From positions 478,227 through 542,226 of the forward strand of contig NZ_PDOA01000002.1 of NCBI RefSeq assembly GCF_003116135.1: a stretch of DNA of 64,000 nt, given 5' to 3'. This stretch comes from Teichococcus aestuarii. Lineage in GTDB: Bacteria; Pseudomonadota; Alphaproteobacteria; Acetobacterales; Acetobacteraceae. The position numbers and the translations under genes were made by a program. Of the stretch, positions 8,745-17,700 are shown in pieces (the first letter of the stretch is position 1; every line of letters begins with the position of its first letter). Below the pieces are notes generated by a model, which saw nothing but the letters and a program-made list of their open reading frames with translations, made no database searches and was not told the origin of the DNA.

Positions 8745-10151
8745 ATGCGCGCAATGCTGTTGGCCGCCACCGCCCTGCTGGGCCTGGCCGGCGCCGCCCA
8801 GGCCCAGCCGAAGCTGGAGGCCCGCCTGGCCGGTCATGCCATGCTGCCCGCCTTCACCATGACCCTGCCGCCGGCCGATGCCCCGCGCGACGCGCTGGTC
8901 TCCGGCAAGTTCACCGGCGCGGCGCGGGCGGAGCGGCCCGGCAGCATCCCCGGCACCACCGGCCCGGCGCCGGAAGGCCGCCCCACCGGCATCAGCCTGC
9001 CCTTCATCGGCCAGCCGGTGCAGGGCTTCTCCGGCATCAAGCCGGTGGAAGGCGAGCCGGGCGCCTACTGGGTGCTGACCGACAACGGCTTCGGCTCCAA
9101 GAAGAACAGCCCCGACGCGCTGCTGATGTTCCACAAGGTGCGGCCCGACTTCCGCGCCGGCAGCGTGGCGGTGGAGCGCACCGTGTTCCTCTCCGACCCC
9201 GACCGCCGCGTGCCCTTCCGCATCGCCTATGAGGGCACGGAGGCGCGCTACCTGACCGGCGCCGATTTCGACCTGGAGAGCATCCAGCCCATCCCCGGCG
9301 GCCAGGGCTTCTGGATCGGCGAGGAGTTCGGCCCCTACCTGATCCGCGTCGACGCCGAGGGGCGGGTGCGGCAGGTGGCCGAGACGCGGTTGGAGGAGAA
9401 GGTGATCCGCAGCCCCGACCACCCGGCGCTGACGGTCGCCGCCAGCCCCACCGCCGGCGTGCCCTTCCAGGTGCAGCGCTCGGGCGGCTACGAGGGCATG
9501 GCCATGCTGCCCGATGGCAGCCGCCTCTGGGCGCTGCTGGAGAAGCCGGTGCTGACCGCCGAGGGCAAGCCCGAGGGCGCCTTCCTGCGCCTGATCGAGT
9601 TCGACACGCAGAAGGCCGAGTGGACCGGCCGCAGCCTGAAGTACCGGCTGGAGGCCGGCGCCACCGCCATCGGCGACTTCAACTTCATCGACGAGCGCCG
9701 CGCCCTGGTGATCGAGCGCGACAATGGCGAGGGCGACCCCTCCCTGGCCTGCGCCCAGGGGCAGACACCGGGGCAGACGCCGGGGCAGACACCGGGGCAG
9801 ACGCCCCCGGGCTGCTTCGCCAGCCCCGCCCGGCACAAGCGCATCTATCTGGTCGACCTCGGCGCCGCCGATGCCGAGGGCTTCGTGAAGAAGCTCGCCT
9901 ATATCGACCTGATGGACATCCGCGACCCCGAGGGCGTCGCCCGCCAGCGCGGCGACCGCGCCGCCGATGCCCCGCGCGAGCGCTTCGGCTTCCCCTTCTT
10001 CACCATCGAGGACGTGGCGATGGTGGATGCCGAGCACATCATCGTGGCGAACGACAACAACCTGCCCTTCAGCGCCGGCCGCCACCTGACGCAGGCGGAT
10101 GACAACGAGTTCATCCTGCTGCACGTGCCGGAGCTGCTGCGGACGCGCTGA
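8745..10151 (+). CDS. Secreted esterase-like phytase-family protein
   Basis: A 468-residue exported protein. The signal peptide runs to AAQAQ (about residue 19). The remainder matches the esterase-like phytase (beta-propeller) family: FSGIKPV, YWVLTDNGFGSKKNSPD, ESIQPIPGGQGFWIGEEFGPYLIRVDAEG and the late EDVAMVDAEHIIVANDNNLPFS. The family probably hydrolyses phosphate or carboxylic esters outside the cytoplasm; the substrate is unproven. The ATG at 8745 (GGAG 8 nt upstream) is preferred to a GTG at 8736. A four-copy GQTP repeat lies in a surface loop between two propeller blades and looks like recent slippage. Confidence 0.86.
   Translation: MRAMLLAATALLGLAGAAQAQPKLEARLAGHAMLPAFTMTLPPADAPRDALVSGKFTGAARAERPGSIPGTTGPAPEGRPTGISLPFIGQPVQGFSGIKPVEGEPGAYWVLTDNGFGSKKNSPDALLMFHKVRPDFRAGSVAVERTVFLSDPDRRVPFRIAYEGTEARYLTGADFDLESIQPIPGGQGFWIGEEFGPYLIRVDAEGRVRQVAETRLEEKVIRSPDHPALTVAASPTAGVPFQVQRSGGYEGMAMLPDGSRLWALLEKPVLTAEGKPEGAFLRLIEFDTQKAEWTGRSLKYRLEAGATAIGDFNFIDERRALVIERDNGEGDPSLACAQGQTPGQTPGQTPGQTPPGCFASPARHKRIYLVDLGAADAEGFVKKLAYIDLMDIRDPEGVARQRGDRAADAPRERFGFPFFTIEDVAMVDAEHIIVANDNNLPFSAGRHLTQADDNEFILLHVPELLRTR
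9758..9805. repeat. Four in-frame 12-bp repeats encoding GQTP
   Basis: The unit GGGCAGAC(A/G)CCG occurs four times without interruption inside the phytase-like gene and encodes (GQTP)4. The third base alternates A,G,A,G (last copy ends in CCC), which suggests duplication of a 24-bp unit. Confidence 0.85.
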
Positions 10152-10324
10152 GTCCGGCGCCCTCCGGCGGGCGGGCGAGAGTCCTTGTGCTTCTTTCGCC
10201 CGCCGGAGAGCTTGCCCCCGTCCGGCGGCGCCCTTACGCCTGCGTCAGGATGGCCCGCCTCCCGCCCCTTCCGGGGGAGGGCGGGCCCGCAACCCGAGGA
10301 GCCCCGGCGGGGCGGAGACCCTGG

Positions 10325-10843
10325 ATGCCGTTGCGCGACGCGACCCCCGATGACCTGCCGGCGGTCACCGCCATCTATGCCCACCACGTCCTCACCGGCA
10401 CCGGCACGCTGGAGACGGAGCCGCCGGACCCGGCGGAGATGGCCCGGCGCATGGCGCAGATCCAGGGCGCCGGCTGGTCCTGGCTGGTGGCCGAGGAACA
10501 GGGCGAGGTGGTGGGCTTCGCCTATTTCCGCGCCCTCGGCGCGGAGGCCGGCTACCGCTACGCCGCCGAGGACGCGATCTATGTGCGCCACGACGTGCAC
10601 GGGCAGGGCCTCGGCAAGTCGCTGGTCGCGGCGCTGCTGGAGCGGGCGGAGGCCGCCGGCTTCCGGCAGTTCTTCGCGGTGATCGGCGATTCGGAGAATG
10701 TCGGCTCGATCGGGCTGCATCTCTCGCTCGGCTTCCGGCAGGTGGGCATCATGCGCAGCGCCGGGCTGAAGTTCGGCCGCTGGCTGGATGTGGTGACGAT
10801 GCAGCGCAGCCTCGGCGCCGGGGACCGCACCCTGCCCGAATAA
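10325..10843 (+). CDS. Phosphinothricin-type N-acetyltransferase (GNAT)
   Basis: A 172-residue GNAT enzyme of the PAT/MnaT subgroup, which acetylates phosphinothricin, methionine sulfone or related amino-acid analogues. Typical features: the start MPLRDATPDDLPAVTAIYAHHV, the conserved TGTGTLE(T) substrate segment, VRHDVHGQGLGKSLVAAL as acetyl-CoA loop, and AVIGDSENVGSIGLHLSLGFRQVG near the end. Length equals the family standard. GAGCCCCGGCGGGGCGGAGACC precedes the ATG; longer in-frame starts upstream would add only unconserved residues. The natural substrate is unknown. Confidence 0.88.
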   Translation: MPLRDATPDDLPAVTAIYAHHVLTGTGTLETEPPDPAEMARRMAQIQGAGWSWLVAEEQGEVVGFAYFRALGAEAGYRYAAEDAIYVRHDVHGQGLGKSLVAALLERAEAAGFRQFFAVIGDSENVGSIGLHLSLGFRQVGIMRSAGLKFGRWLDVVTMQRSLGAGDRTLPE

Positions 10844-10938
10844 GGCGCGCGCCCCCTCTTTCACACGGCCGTGCCCGGCCCTGGAAACGCCGCCCCGCCG
10901 CCCGCATTGAAGAGGGGCAGCGGACGGGGAGGGGGCTT

Positions 10939-12072
10939 TTGCTCGATCAGCTCGACATGGCGGCACGGCGGGTCGTCGCCTCCGTCACCTGGGCGCCGAA
11001 CTGGGCCGTGAGCCTTGCCGTGCTGGCGGTGGCCGCGCTGACGGCGCGGCTGGTGCACCGGCTGGTGTTCCGCCTGCTGACGCGCCTGGTGCAGGAGCGG
11101 GATCTGTTCCTCCGCTCCCTGGTGTCGCGCACCGCCGGGCCGGTGCGGCTGGGGCTGGCGGTGTTCGCCCTGTCCATCGCCGCCGGCATCGCGCCGCTGA
11201 CGGCGCAGCAGGCCGGCATCCTGCGGCATGTCCTGCTGGTCTGCTTCATCGGGCTGGTCGGCTGGGTGATGCTGACGGCGCTGCGCATCTGGACCACCGT
11301 CTATCTCCGCCGCTTCAAGCTGGACGCGGAGGACAACCTCCTCGCCCGCAAGCACGCCACCCAGTCGCGCATCCTGAAGCGGGTCGCCGCCTCGCTGATC
11401 GTGGTGGTCACCGCCGCGGCGGCGCTGATGACCTTCGACGGGGTGCGGCAATACGGCGTCTCGCTGCTGGCCTCGGCCGGCGCCGCCGGGCTGGTGGTCG
11501 GCTGGGCCCTGCAGCCAGTGCTGAAGAACCTGATCGCCGGCATCCAGCTCGCCATCACCCAGCCGATCCGGCTGGAGGATGCGGTGATCGTCGAGGGCGA
11601 GTGGGGCAACATCGAGGAGATCTCCGCCACCTACGTGGTGGTGCGGCTGTGGGACTGGCGGCGGATGGTGCTGCCGCTGGCCTATTTCATCGAGCAGCCC
11701 TTCCAGAACTGGACGCGCGAGGGCGCGGCGCTGATCGGCACGGTGATGATGTATGTGGACCACACCGCCCCGGTTCCCGCCATGCGCGCCAGGCTGGAGG
11801 AGGTGGCCCGCGCCTCCCGCCTGTGGGACGGCCGCGTGGTGAGCCTCCAGGTGACGGACTTCAAGCAGGGCACCATGGAGGTGCGCCTGCTGGTCAGCGC
11901 CAGCAATGCCGGCCGCGCCTTCGACCTGCGCTGCGAGGTGCGGGAGAAGATGATCGGCTGGCTGCAGGCCGAGCACCCGCACGCCCTGCCGCGCCAGCGC
12001 GCCGAGATCGACCGCCTGCCGCCCGGCGCCGCCTGGCACGACGCGCCCCGCCGCGCCCCGCAGGAAGCCTGA
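10939..12072 (+). CDS. MscS-family mechanosensitive ion channel
   Basis: A 377-residue inner-membrane channel. Four to five hydrophobic helices span residues 20-180. The pore helix region reads SLLASAGAAGLVVGWALQPVLKNLIAGIQLAITQPIRLEDAVIVEGEWGNIEEI, the hallmark MscS TM3 plus beta domain, followed by TYVVVRLWDWRRMVLPLAYF. It lets ions out under hypo-osmotic shock. Start choice is uncertain: a TTG at 10939 has GGGGAGGGGG just upstream, while the first ATG is at 10957. Confidence 0.93.
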   Translation: MLDQLDMAARRVVASVTWAPNWAVSLAVLAVAALTARLVHRLVFRLLTRLVQERDLFLRSLVSRTAGPVRLGLAVFALSIAAGIAPLTAQQAGILRHVLLVCFIGLVGWVMLTALRIWTTVYLRRFKLDAEDNLLARKHATQSRILKRVAASLIVVVTAAAALMTFDGVRQYGVSLLASAGAAGLVVGWALQPVLKNLIAGIQLAITQPIRLEDAVIVEGEWGNIEEISATYVVVRLWDWRRMVLPLAYFIEQPFQNWTREGAALIGTVMMYVDHTAPVPAMRARLEEVARASRLWDGRVVSLQVTDFKQGTMEVRLLVSASNAGRAFDLRCEVREKMIGWLQAEHPHALPRQRAEIDRLPPGAAWHDAPRRAPQEA

Positions 12073-12237
12073 GCGCGCCACCCCTGTCCCGCGCGGCTGT
12101 CACGCGGCGGTGAGCGCAGGCTGGGCGGGCGGGATGCTACAGCAGGGGCCGCGGCGCAGGGCGCGTGAAGGCGACTCCGGCCGGGCGCGGCCCGGGGAGA
12201 CGGGGTTCCAGCCCCTGGCGCCGCGGGAGGAACGACA

Positions 12238-13323
12238 ATGCTCGAGACTGTCCAGGACAGCCGCCGCGCCCTGCTCGGCGTGGCCGCCTTGGCCGCGCTG
12301 GCCCCCGCCACGGCCAGCGCGCAGCGCATCTACGGCCCCGGCGCCCCGCCCACCCGCTACCCGGATGCCGACATCGTGGCGCTGGACGAGAAGCGCTTCA
12401 CCGCGCGCCTCGGCAACAGCAGCATCCGCCGGCTGCACACCGGCATGGGCTGGGCGGAGGGGCCGGCCTGGCACGCCACCGGCCGCTTCCTGATCTGGTC
12501 CGACATCCCGAACGACGAGTGCCTGCGGCTGACGGAGGAGAACCTGCACGTCTCCCGCCGCTTCCGCAGCCCCTCCGGCTATTCCAACGGCAACACCTTC
12601 GACCGCGAGGGACGGCAGATCGCCTGCCGCCACTTCCACCGCGACGTGGTGCGCTACGAGCCGGACGGCCGGCTGACCATCCTGGCCGCGCAGGGCCCGG
12701 ACGGCCCCTTCAACGCGCCCAACGACGCCGTGGTCCACCCCGGGGACGGCGCCATCTGGTTCACCGACCCTGGCTATGGCGCGCTGATGGACTACGAGGG
12801 CAACCGCCTGCCCGAGGCCGCCAACTCCCCCCGCCCGCTGATCAAGGAGGCGGTCTACCGCATCGAGCCCGGCGGCGGCCGCGTCGAGAAGGTGGCGGAC
12901 CAGCCCTTCAAGCCGAACGGCCTGTGCTTCAGCCCGGATTACCGCACCCTCTACGTGGCCGACACCGGCCGCAGCCACTACCCCGAGGCCAAGAGCATGG
13001 TCTGGGCCTTCGACGTGCAGGGCGCCCGCCTCGCCAACCCGCGCACCTTCTGCAGCATGGAGATGGACGGGAAGACCGGCATGGCGGACGGCATACGCTG
13101 CGACGAGGCGGGCAATCTCTGGGTCGGCGCCGGCTGGGTGGGGGATGGCTATGACGGGGTGCATGTCTTCGCCCCCGACGGCCAGCGCATCGGCCTGATC
13201 AAGCTGCCGGAGATCTGCGCCAATCTCTGCTTCGGCGGCACGCGGCGGAACCGCCTGTTCATGACCGCCGGCCAGTCGCTCTACATGGTGCCGGTGGAGA
13301 CCCGCGGCGCGCATTTCTGCTGA
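12238..13323 (+). CDS. SMP-30/gluconolactonase-family exported lactonase
   Basis: A 361-residue protein with an N-terminal Tat-like leader (DSRRALLGVAALAALAPATASAQ). The six-bladed propeller typical of SMP-30/gluconolactonase enzymes is recognisable from GMGWAEGPAWHATGRFLIWSDIPNDE, SNGNTFDREGRQ, APNDAVVHPGDGAIWFTDPGYG and FKPNGLCFSPDYRTLYVADTG. The Glu in AEGPAW and Asn in APNDAV/KPNG are the usual divalent-metal ligands. It probably opens sugar lactones in the periplasm. GGGAGGAACGACA precedes the ATG. A perfect palindrome follows, shared with the convergent gene. Confidence 0.88.
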   Translation: MLETVQDSRRALLGVAALAALAPATASAQRIYGPGAPPTRYPDADIVALDEKRFTARLGNSSIRRLHTGMGWAEGPAWHATGRFLIWSDIPNDECLRLTEENLHVSRRFRSPSGYSNGNTFDREGRQIACRHFHRDVVRYEPDGRLTILAAQGPDGPFNAPNDAVVHPGDGAIWFTDPGYGALMDYEGNRLPEAANSPRPLIKEAVYRIEPGGGRVEKVADQPFKPNGLCFSPDYRTLYVADTGRSHYPEAKSMVWAFDVQGARLANPRTFCSMEMDGKTGMADGIRCDEAGNLWVGAGWVGDGYDGVHVFAPDGQRIGLIKLPEICANLCFGGTRRNRLFMTAGQSLYMVPVETRGAHFC

Positions 13324-13346
13324 CAGGCAGAAAGAAGAAGGGGGGC

Positions 13347-13370
13347 GCGGGGGGAATTCATTCCCCCCGC
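13347..13370. terminator. 11-2-11 GGGGGAAT-type palindrome between convergent genes
   Basis: Arms GCGGGGGGAAT and ATTCCCCCCGC pair perfectly around a TC loop. The TGA of the small minus-strand gene lies inside the hairpin. A sister palindrome with the same core (GGGGGAAT / ATTCCCCC) is at 56783-56802 in the liv operon, so this is a recurring sequence and not a one-off. Confidence 0.65.
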
Positions 13371-13732
13371 CCTTCGAGCCGGAACCGCGCCTGAGCCACA
13401 CTGTCGCTGTCCAGCGCCGCCCGGATGGCGGCTTCTCCCTCCCCGGTCCTGACCACGGCGAGGATGGCATCGAACCAGGGCGCTTCGCCCCGGGTGCGGG
13501 CGAGGAACAGCCGGTCCAGCGCGATGGCCACGGGATTGCGCGGCTGGCAGCAGGCGCAGCCGATGGGGTGCGGCGTGGCGGGCGGCGCGGCGAAGCGCTC
13601 GACACGCGCCGGGCTTTGCGGCAAGGGGGCGCCGTCCTCGGCCAGCACCGTGGCCCCTGGGGGGGCGTCGGCGGCATCCAGCAGGCGGACGGGGGTTCGG
13701 GCATCGACGGACCAGCGCATGGCGCTAGACAT
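13358..13732 (-). CDS. Small protein with GCACC motif, divergent from the methionine regulator
   Basis: A protein of 124 residues (or 120 from the second ATG at 13720) of unknown function. The only striking motif is HPIGCACCQPRNPVAIALDRLF, where three cysteines in CxCC could bind a metal or thiol ligand; the rest is an ordinary soluble alpha/beta composition with no signal peptide. Neither ATG has a Shine-Dalgarno, and the first ATG lies inside the ArsR-type operator. This fits a leaderless transcript controlled by the same site as the ArsR-methyltransferase-metH operon. A function in methionine or thiol metabolism is an inference from that arrangement alone. Confidence 0.68.
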   Translation of the reverse strand: MSSAMRWSVDARTPVRLLDAADAPPGATVLAEDGAPLPQSPARVERFAAPPATPHPIGCACCQPRNPVAIALDRLFLARTRGEAPWFDAILAVVRTGEGEAAIRAALDSDSVAQARFRLEGRGE

Positions 13733-13749
13733 AAAGAAGTCTTTATGTC
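13728..13749. promoter_or_regulatory. 10-2-10 inverted repeat, probable SahR-like operator
   Basis: GACATAAAGA and TCTTTATGTC are perfect inverted repeats separated by AG. It sits in the 29-bp divergent gap between the small GCACC gene and the ArsR-type regulator. The size and AT-rich symmetry match sites bound by ArsR-family dimers, and the ATAAAGA core resembles what I recall for the methionine-cycle regulator SahR in proteobacteria. It likely controls both directions. Confidence 0.75.
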
Positions 13750-13761
13750 ATCCGCAAGCCC

Positions 13762-14715
13762 ATGGAGACCCTGCTGGCGCAATTGCGCGCCACCGCCGAA
13801 CCGACCCGCCTGCGCCTGCTGGCCCTCTGCGCCCGCGGCGCCTTCTGCGTGTCCGAGCTCTGCGCCATCCTCGGCCAGAGCCAGCCGCGCCTCTCCCGCC
13901 ACCTGAAGCTGCTGGTCGAGGCCGGGCTGCTGGAGCGGCTGCCGGAGGGCGCCAATGTCTATTTCCAGCTCTCGCCCGAGGCGGCGCTGATCCGCCAGGT
14001 GCTGGCGCGGCTGCCGGAGGAGGAGCCGGTGGTGGCCGCCGACCGCCGCGCCGCCGCCCGCATCGCCGCCGAGCGGGCGCGCGCCGCCTCCGAGGCGTTC
14101 CGCCGCGACGGCGCGGACTGGGACGAGATGCGCGCCCTCGACCTGCCGGCCGCCGCCATCGAGGACGCGCTGCTGGCGCTGCTGCCCGCAGGGCTGGGCC
14201 GGGTGGCCGATATCGGCACCGGCACGGGCCGGCTGCTGGAGGTGATGGCGCCGCGCGCGGCCGCCGTGCTGGGGCTGGATGCCAGCCGCGAGATGCTGGC
14301 GCTGGCCCGCGCCCGCCTTGGCGAGCGGAACCTCGCCAACGCCAGCGTGCGGCTGGCCGACATGTACCGCCTGCCGCTGCCCGATGGCGGCTTCGACGCC
14401 GCCACCTTGCAGATGGTGCTGCACTATGCCGAGGACCCCGCCGCCGCGCTGGCCGAGGCGGCGCGCATCCTGCGCCCCGGCGGGCTGCTCGTGGTGATCG
14501 ACCTGGCGCCGCATGGGCGGCAGGACGTGCTCTCCGGCCTCGCGCATCGCTGGCCCGGCTTCGACGATGCGGGGCTGGCCGGCTGGCTCGGCGCCGCCGG
14601 CTGCGCGCCGCTGCCGCCGGTGGAGATCGCCGGCCCGCTGCCGGTCCGGCTCTGGCCGGCGCGCCGGCTGGCCGTGCCGGTCGCCGCGCTGCCCGAAACC
14701 ACCCTGACCTTCTGA
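13762..14715 (+). CDS. ArsR-family regulator fused to a SAM methyltransferase (SahR-like)
   Basis: A 317-residue two-domain protein. Residues 1-95 are a winged helix-turn-helix of the ArsR class (ATAEPTRLRLLALCARGAFCVSELCAILGQSQPRLSRHLKLLVEAGLLERLPEG). Residues about 130-260 are a class I methyltransferase with VADIGTGTGRLLEVM as the SAM-binding loop and AARILRPGGLLVVIDLAPHG. The gene lies 19 bp before metH and next to a strong operator. This matches ArsR-type control of the methionine cycle in which S-adenosylhomocysteine is the signal. The C-terminal domain could be the sensor for SAM/SAH rather than an active enzyme; that is inference. It has no obvious Shine-Dalgarno. Confidence 0.87.
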   Translation: METLLAQLRATAEPTRLRLLALCARGAFCVSELCAILGQSQPRLSRHLKLLVEAGLLERLPEGANVYFQLSPEAALIRQVLARLPEEEPVVAADRRAAARIAAERARAASEAFRRDGADWDEMRALDLPAAAIEDALLALLPAGLGRVADIGTGTGRLLEVMAPRAAAVLGLDASREMLALARARLGERNLANASVRLADMYRLPLPDGGFDAATLQMVLHYAEDPAAALAEAARILRPGGLLVVIDLAPHGRQDVLSGLAHRWPGFDDAGLAGWLGAAGCAPLPPVEIAGPLPVRLWPARRLAVPVAALPETTLTF

Positions 14716-14734
14716 CACGAAAAGGCCCCCCTCC

Positions 14735-17700
14735 ATGGCCCGTCCGCCCCTGCTCGAAGCCCTGCGCGACCGTGTCCTGCTCTGCGATGGCGGGATGGGC
14801 AGCCGTGTCCAGGCGCTCACCCTCGATGTCGAGAAGGATTACTGGGGCAAGGAGAACTGCACCGAGGTGCTGTGCCTCTCCCGCCCCGAGCTGGTGCGCG
14901 AGATCCACCGCGGCTACTACGAGGCCGGGTCGGACATGGTGCTGACCAACTCCTTCGGCGGCTCGCCGATCACGCTGGAGGAGTTCGAGCTGGGCTCGAA
15001 GGCCTTCGAGATCAACAAGCTCTCGGTCGAGCTGGCGCGCGAGGCGGCGGAGAGCTTTTCCGATGGCCGCGACCGCTGGGTGATCGGCGATATCGGCCCC
15101 GGCACCAAGCTGCCCTCCCTCGGCCATATCGACTACGACACGCTGGAGCGCGCGCTCACCGAGCAGTGCCGCGGCCTGATCGCCGGCGGGGCGGACGCGC
15201 TGCTGACCGAGACCAACCAGGACACGCTGTTCATCAAGGCGGCCGTGAATGCCGCCAAGATCGCGCTGCGCGAGGCGGGCCGCGACATCCCGATCTTCGT
15301 GCAGGTGACGGTGGAGACCACCGGCACCCTGCTGGTGGGCGCCGACATCGCCGCCGCCACCACCGTGGTGCAGGCGCTGGACGTGCCGCTGATCGGGCTG
15401 AACTGCGCCACCGGGCCGCAGGAGATGGCCGAGCATGTGCGGTATCTCGCGCAGAACTGGCCCGGGCTGATCTCGGTGCAGCCCAATGCCGGCCTGCCCG
15501 AGCTGGTGGACGGCCAGACCCACTACCCGCTGGCGGCGGCCGAGATGGCCTCCTGGATGGAGCGCTTCGTCACCGAGGATGGCGTCAACCTGATCGGCGG
15601 CTGCTGCGGCACCTCGACGCCGCATATCCAGGCGCTGGACGCCATGCTGCGCCGGGTGGGTGGCGGGCGCTTCCGCCCGGCGCCGGTGGCGCGCAAGGTC
15701 CACTGGGTGCCGTCGGTCGCCAGCCTCTACGGCGCCACCACGCTGCGGCAGGAGAATTCCTATTTCTCCATCGGCGAGCGCTGCAACGCCAACGGCTCCA
15801 AGGCCTGGCGCGAGCGGCAGGCGGCGCATGACTGGGATGCCTGCGTCGCCATCGGGCGCGAGCAGGTGGGGGAGGGCTCCAACTCCCTCGACATCTGCAC
15901 CGCCTTCGTCGGCCGCGACGAGATGGCCGAGATGAACGAGGTGGTCCGCCGCTTCACCGGCAGCGTCAACGCGCCGCTGGTGATCGACTCGACCGAGACG
16001 CCGGTGATCGAGGCGGCGCTGAAGCTGCATGGCGGCAAGCCGATCATCAACTCGATCAACTTCGAGGATGGCGAGCAGGCGGCCGAGGACCGGCTGAAGC
16101 TGGCCAAGAAGTTCGGCGCCGCGGTCATCGCGCTGACCATCGACGAGACGGGCATGGCGAAGACGGCGGAGGACAAGCTCCGCATCGCGACAAGGCTGGT
16201 GGAGTTCGCCTGCGGCAAGCACGGCCTGCCGCAGAGCGACCTGCTGATCGACCCGCTGACCTTCACCATCGCCACCGGCAACGAGGACGACCGCAAGCTG
16301 GGCGAGTGGACGCTGGAGGGCATCCGGCTGATCCGCGAGCGCTTCCCGGACATCCAGATCATCCTCGGCCTGTCGAACATCTCCTTCGGCCTGAACCCGG
16401 CCTCGCGGCACGTGCTGAACAGCGTGTTCCTCGACCACGCGGTGCGCGCCGGCATGACCGGGGCCATCGTGCATGTCAGCAAGATCAAGCCGCTGCACAG
16501 CATCCCGCCCGAGGAGGTGAAGGTCGCCGAGGATTTGATCTTCGACCGCCGCAGCGAGGGCTACGACCCGCTGCAGAAGCTGCTGGAGATGTTCGCCGGC
16601 CGCAAGGCGGCGGATTCGGCCAAGAAGGTGAAGGCCGAGACGGTGGAGGGGCGGCTGAAGGACCGCATCGTCGATGGCGACCGCAAGGGGCTGGACGACG
16701 AGCTGGCCGACGCGCTGGCCAAGGGCATCGCGCCGCTCGACATCATCAACGGCATCCTGCTCGACGGCATGAAGGTGGTGGGCGAGCTGTTCGGCGCCGG
16801 CAAGATGCAGCTCCCCTTCGTGCTGCAATCGGCCGAGACGATGAAGGCGGCGGTGGCCTGGCTCGAGCCGCACATGGAGAAGATCGAGGGCCAGGAGAAG
16901 GGCACCATCGTGCTCGCCACGGTGAAGGGCGACGTGCACGACATCGGTAAGAACCTGGTCGACATCATCCTGACCAACAACGGCTACAAGGTCGTCAACC
17001 TCGGCATCAAGGTGCCGCTGAACGACATGGTGGCGGCGGTGCGCGAGCATAAGGCGCACGCCATCGGCATGTCCGGCCTGCTGGTGAAGTCCACCGTGGT
17101 GATGCGCGAGAACCTCGAGGAGATGTCGCGCCTCGGCGTCGAGGTGCCGGTGCTGCTGGGCGGCGCCGCGCTGACGCGCAACTTCGTCGAGGATGACTGC
17201 GTCCGCGCCTATGCCAACGGCAAGGTCGCCTATGCGCGCGACGCCTTCGACGGCCTGCACCTGATGGACAAGGTGATGGGCAATGATTTCGACGGCTACC
17301 TGGCCGCGCTGCAATCGAAGCGCAGCGGCAAGTCGAAGAACAGCACCCGCACCCTCGGCACGGCCGACCCGCGCGGCTTCGCCCCCGTCGATGTCAACTA
17401 CGCCGAGGCGCGGCGGCGGCGGCTGACGGCGGAGGAGCCGGTGCCGGTGCCGCCCTTCTGGGGCGCGCGGGTGATGGAATCCGACCCCAAGGCCATCATC
17501 CCCTTCCTCAACGAGCGCAGCCTCTACCAGTTCCAGTGGGGCTTCCGGAAGCAGGGGCGCAGCCTGGAGGACTTCATCGGCTGGGCGAAGCAGGAGCTGC
17601 GCCCGGTGCTGAAGCGCATGCTGGCCCTGGCCGAGCAGGAGAAAATCCTGCGGCCCCAGGCCATCTACGGCTACTGGAAATGCGCCGGCCAGGGCAACGA

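Noticed and set aside
13733..13761. A cobalamin riboswitch ahead of metH
   Set aside because: The gap before the regulator is 29 bp and that before metH 19 bp, far too short; no B12-box-like sequence was seen.
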